Shown one piece after another: positions 6,182 to 6,810 of a stretch of DNA of 6,810 bases. Where the stretch lies: contig DEPW01000015.1 of assembly GCA_002358965.1 (NCBI GenBank), forward strand, positions 9,950 to 16,759, read 5' to 3'. How positions within the stretch are numbered: the stretch's first letter is position 1; every line of letters starts with the position of its first letter. Made by a program: the position numbers and the translations under genes. Source of the stretch: Bacteroidales bacterium UBA3382. GTDB lineage: Bacteria; Bacteroidota; Bacteroidia; Bacteroidales; UBA932. The notes under the pieces were generated by a model, which saw only the letters and a list, made by a program, of their open reading frames with translations, had not been told where the DNA came from and searched no databases.

Positions 6182-6230
6182 GATAAAATGCTTACTTGTT
6201 CACATATAAGACGGGCGAAACGGAAAATCG

Positions 6231-6810
6231 TTACAGTACCTTTTCCATTTTCATTCCGCGTGAACCCTTCACAAGTATAAGCGTATCGTCCAATGGGTGT
6301 GAACGGAGATATGAGGCCAACTGCGAAGAATCGGGGAATGCCGCATGACGCACTCCCGCCTCATCAAGAGCTTCCGCGCCGCCGCCGGCAAGTGCGGCAG
6401 CGAACTCTTCCCCGACAAAATAGGCGTATTGAGGGGCGAAAGACGCCACTTTGAGCAATACCGCCCCGTGTTCGGGCTGCGAATCATCGCCGAGTTCGAG
6501 CATGTCCCCGAGCATCACAGCCTTCTTGTCCGCCTGCATGGAAGCCAGATTGTCCAAAGCCGCGGACATGCTTGTAGGGTTGGCATTGTAAGTATCAAGG
6601 ATGTAAGTGTTGCTGCCTCGCTTTTCCAACTGGGAACGGCTGTTGGAAGGCACATAAGCCTCGACCGCTCCGGCGGCCTCTTCTTCGGAAATGCCGAAAA
6701 ACGCTCCTACGGCAATCGCCGCCATGACATTGTCTGCATTGTAAGCCCCTATAAGATGTGTGCGCACCACTCTCCCGCCGGAAAGCCTGACGGAAAGATA
6801 TGGCCAGGAA
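6231..6810 (-). CDS. murF: UDP-N-acetylmuramoyl-tripeptide:D-alanyl-D-alanine ligase, C-terminal part (runs off right edge)
   Basis: The last 192 residues of MurF, the cytoplasmic ATP-dependent ligase that adds D-Ala-D-Ala to UDP-MurNAc-tripeptide, the final soluble step of peptidoglycan precursor synthesis. The frame stays open through the right edge (SWPYLSVRLSGG precedes the first internal GTG codons), so this is a 5'-truncated gene and not one starting at GTG 6770. Recognisable blocks: the end of the central domain, HLIGAYNADNVMAAIAVGAF; the region after EAAGAV with SRSQLEKRG; the DTYNANPTSMSAALDNL signature opening the C-terminal Rossmann-like domain; LGDMLELG; and the closing ILVKGSRGMKMEKVL, typical of MurF C-termini. 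The ATP P-loop (GTNGKT-type) lies outside the window. It is on the same strand as the sigma locus, but a 229-base spacer without a visible terminator separates them. Identification is firm; a Mur ligase fusion upstream cannot be excluded. Confidence 0.95.
   Translation of the reverse strand, partial: SWPYLSVRLSGGRVVRTHLIGAYNADNVMAAIAVGAFFGISEEEAAGAVEAYVPSNSRSQLEKRGSNTYILDTYNANPTSMSAALDNLASMQADKKAVMLGDMLELGDDSQPEHGAVLLKVASFAPQYAYFVGEEFAAALAGGGAEALDEAGVRHAAFPDSSQLASYLRSHPLDDTLILVKGSRGMKMEKVL

Noticed and set aside
6770..6810. GTG at 6770 as a real start of a short MurF-like gene
   Set aside because: The same frame continues open to the edge with MurF-like sequence, so the gene is simply cut by the window.

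Overview
The window looks like chromosomal DNA of a gut-type Bacteroidales bacterium, possibly Rikenellaceae/Alistipes-like; the genus is inference. Signs are a Bacteroidetes-style -7 element (TAnnTTTG) in front of glyA and trmH, mostly absent Shine-Dalgarno sequences, and several families typical of or restricted to this phylum: a DUF5118/DUF5117 metalloprotease, a PepSY-like lipoprotein and a DUF4252 protein. I see no tRNA, rRNA, insertion sequence, CRISPR array or phage gene.

Layout, left to right. (1) 1-994, minus: N-terminal part of a secreted zinc-metalloprotease-family protein that runs off the left edge. (2) 1025-1066: intrinsic terminator of glyA. (3) 1100-2473, minus: glyA, serine hydroxymethyltransferase, complete. 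(4) 2474-2580: divergent promoter region. (5) 2581-3138, plus: a TrmH/SpoU-type RNA methyltransferase. (6) 3177-4436, plus: an acidic lipoprotein made of three PepSY-like repeats, closed by a strong terminator at 4462-4514. (7) 4607-6001, minus: a three-gene ECF sigma locus in the order sigma factor, single-pass membrane protein (probable anti-sigma), secreted DUF4252 protein. (8) 6002-6230: spacer holding a doubtful 43-codon ORF. (9) 6231-6810, minus: the C-terminal two thirds or so of the region after the MurF ATPase core, running off the right edge.

How the genes work together: glyA, trmH and murF are ordinary housekeeping functions (one-carbon metabolism, RNA modification, peptidoglycan precursor synthesis). 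The metalloprotease and the PepSY-like lipoprotein are envelope proteins. The sigma, anti-sigma-like and DUF4252 genes would form a signalling operon, but the sigma gene is broken: conserved region 2 is in one frame and region 4.2 in another, with everything between them missing. The two downstream genes still look intact, and the 4-base ATGA overlap between the sigma gene's end and the next gene is preserved. This suggests a recent deletion, or an assembly error, in an otherwise maintained locus.

I did not find a convincing new biological system. The best leads are the broken sigma gene and the triple-repeat acidic lipoprotein.
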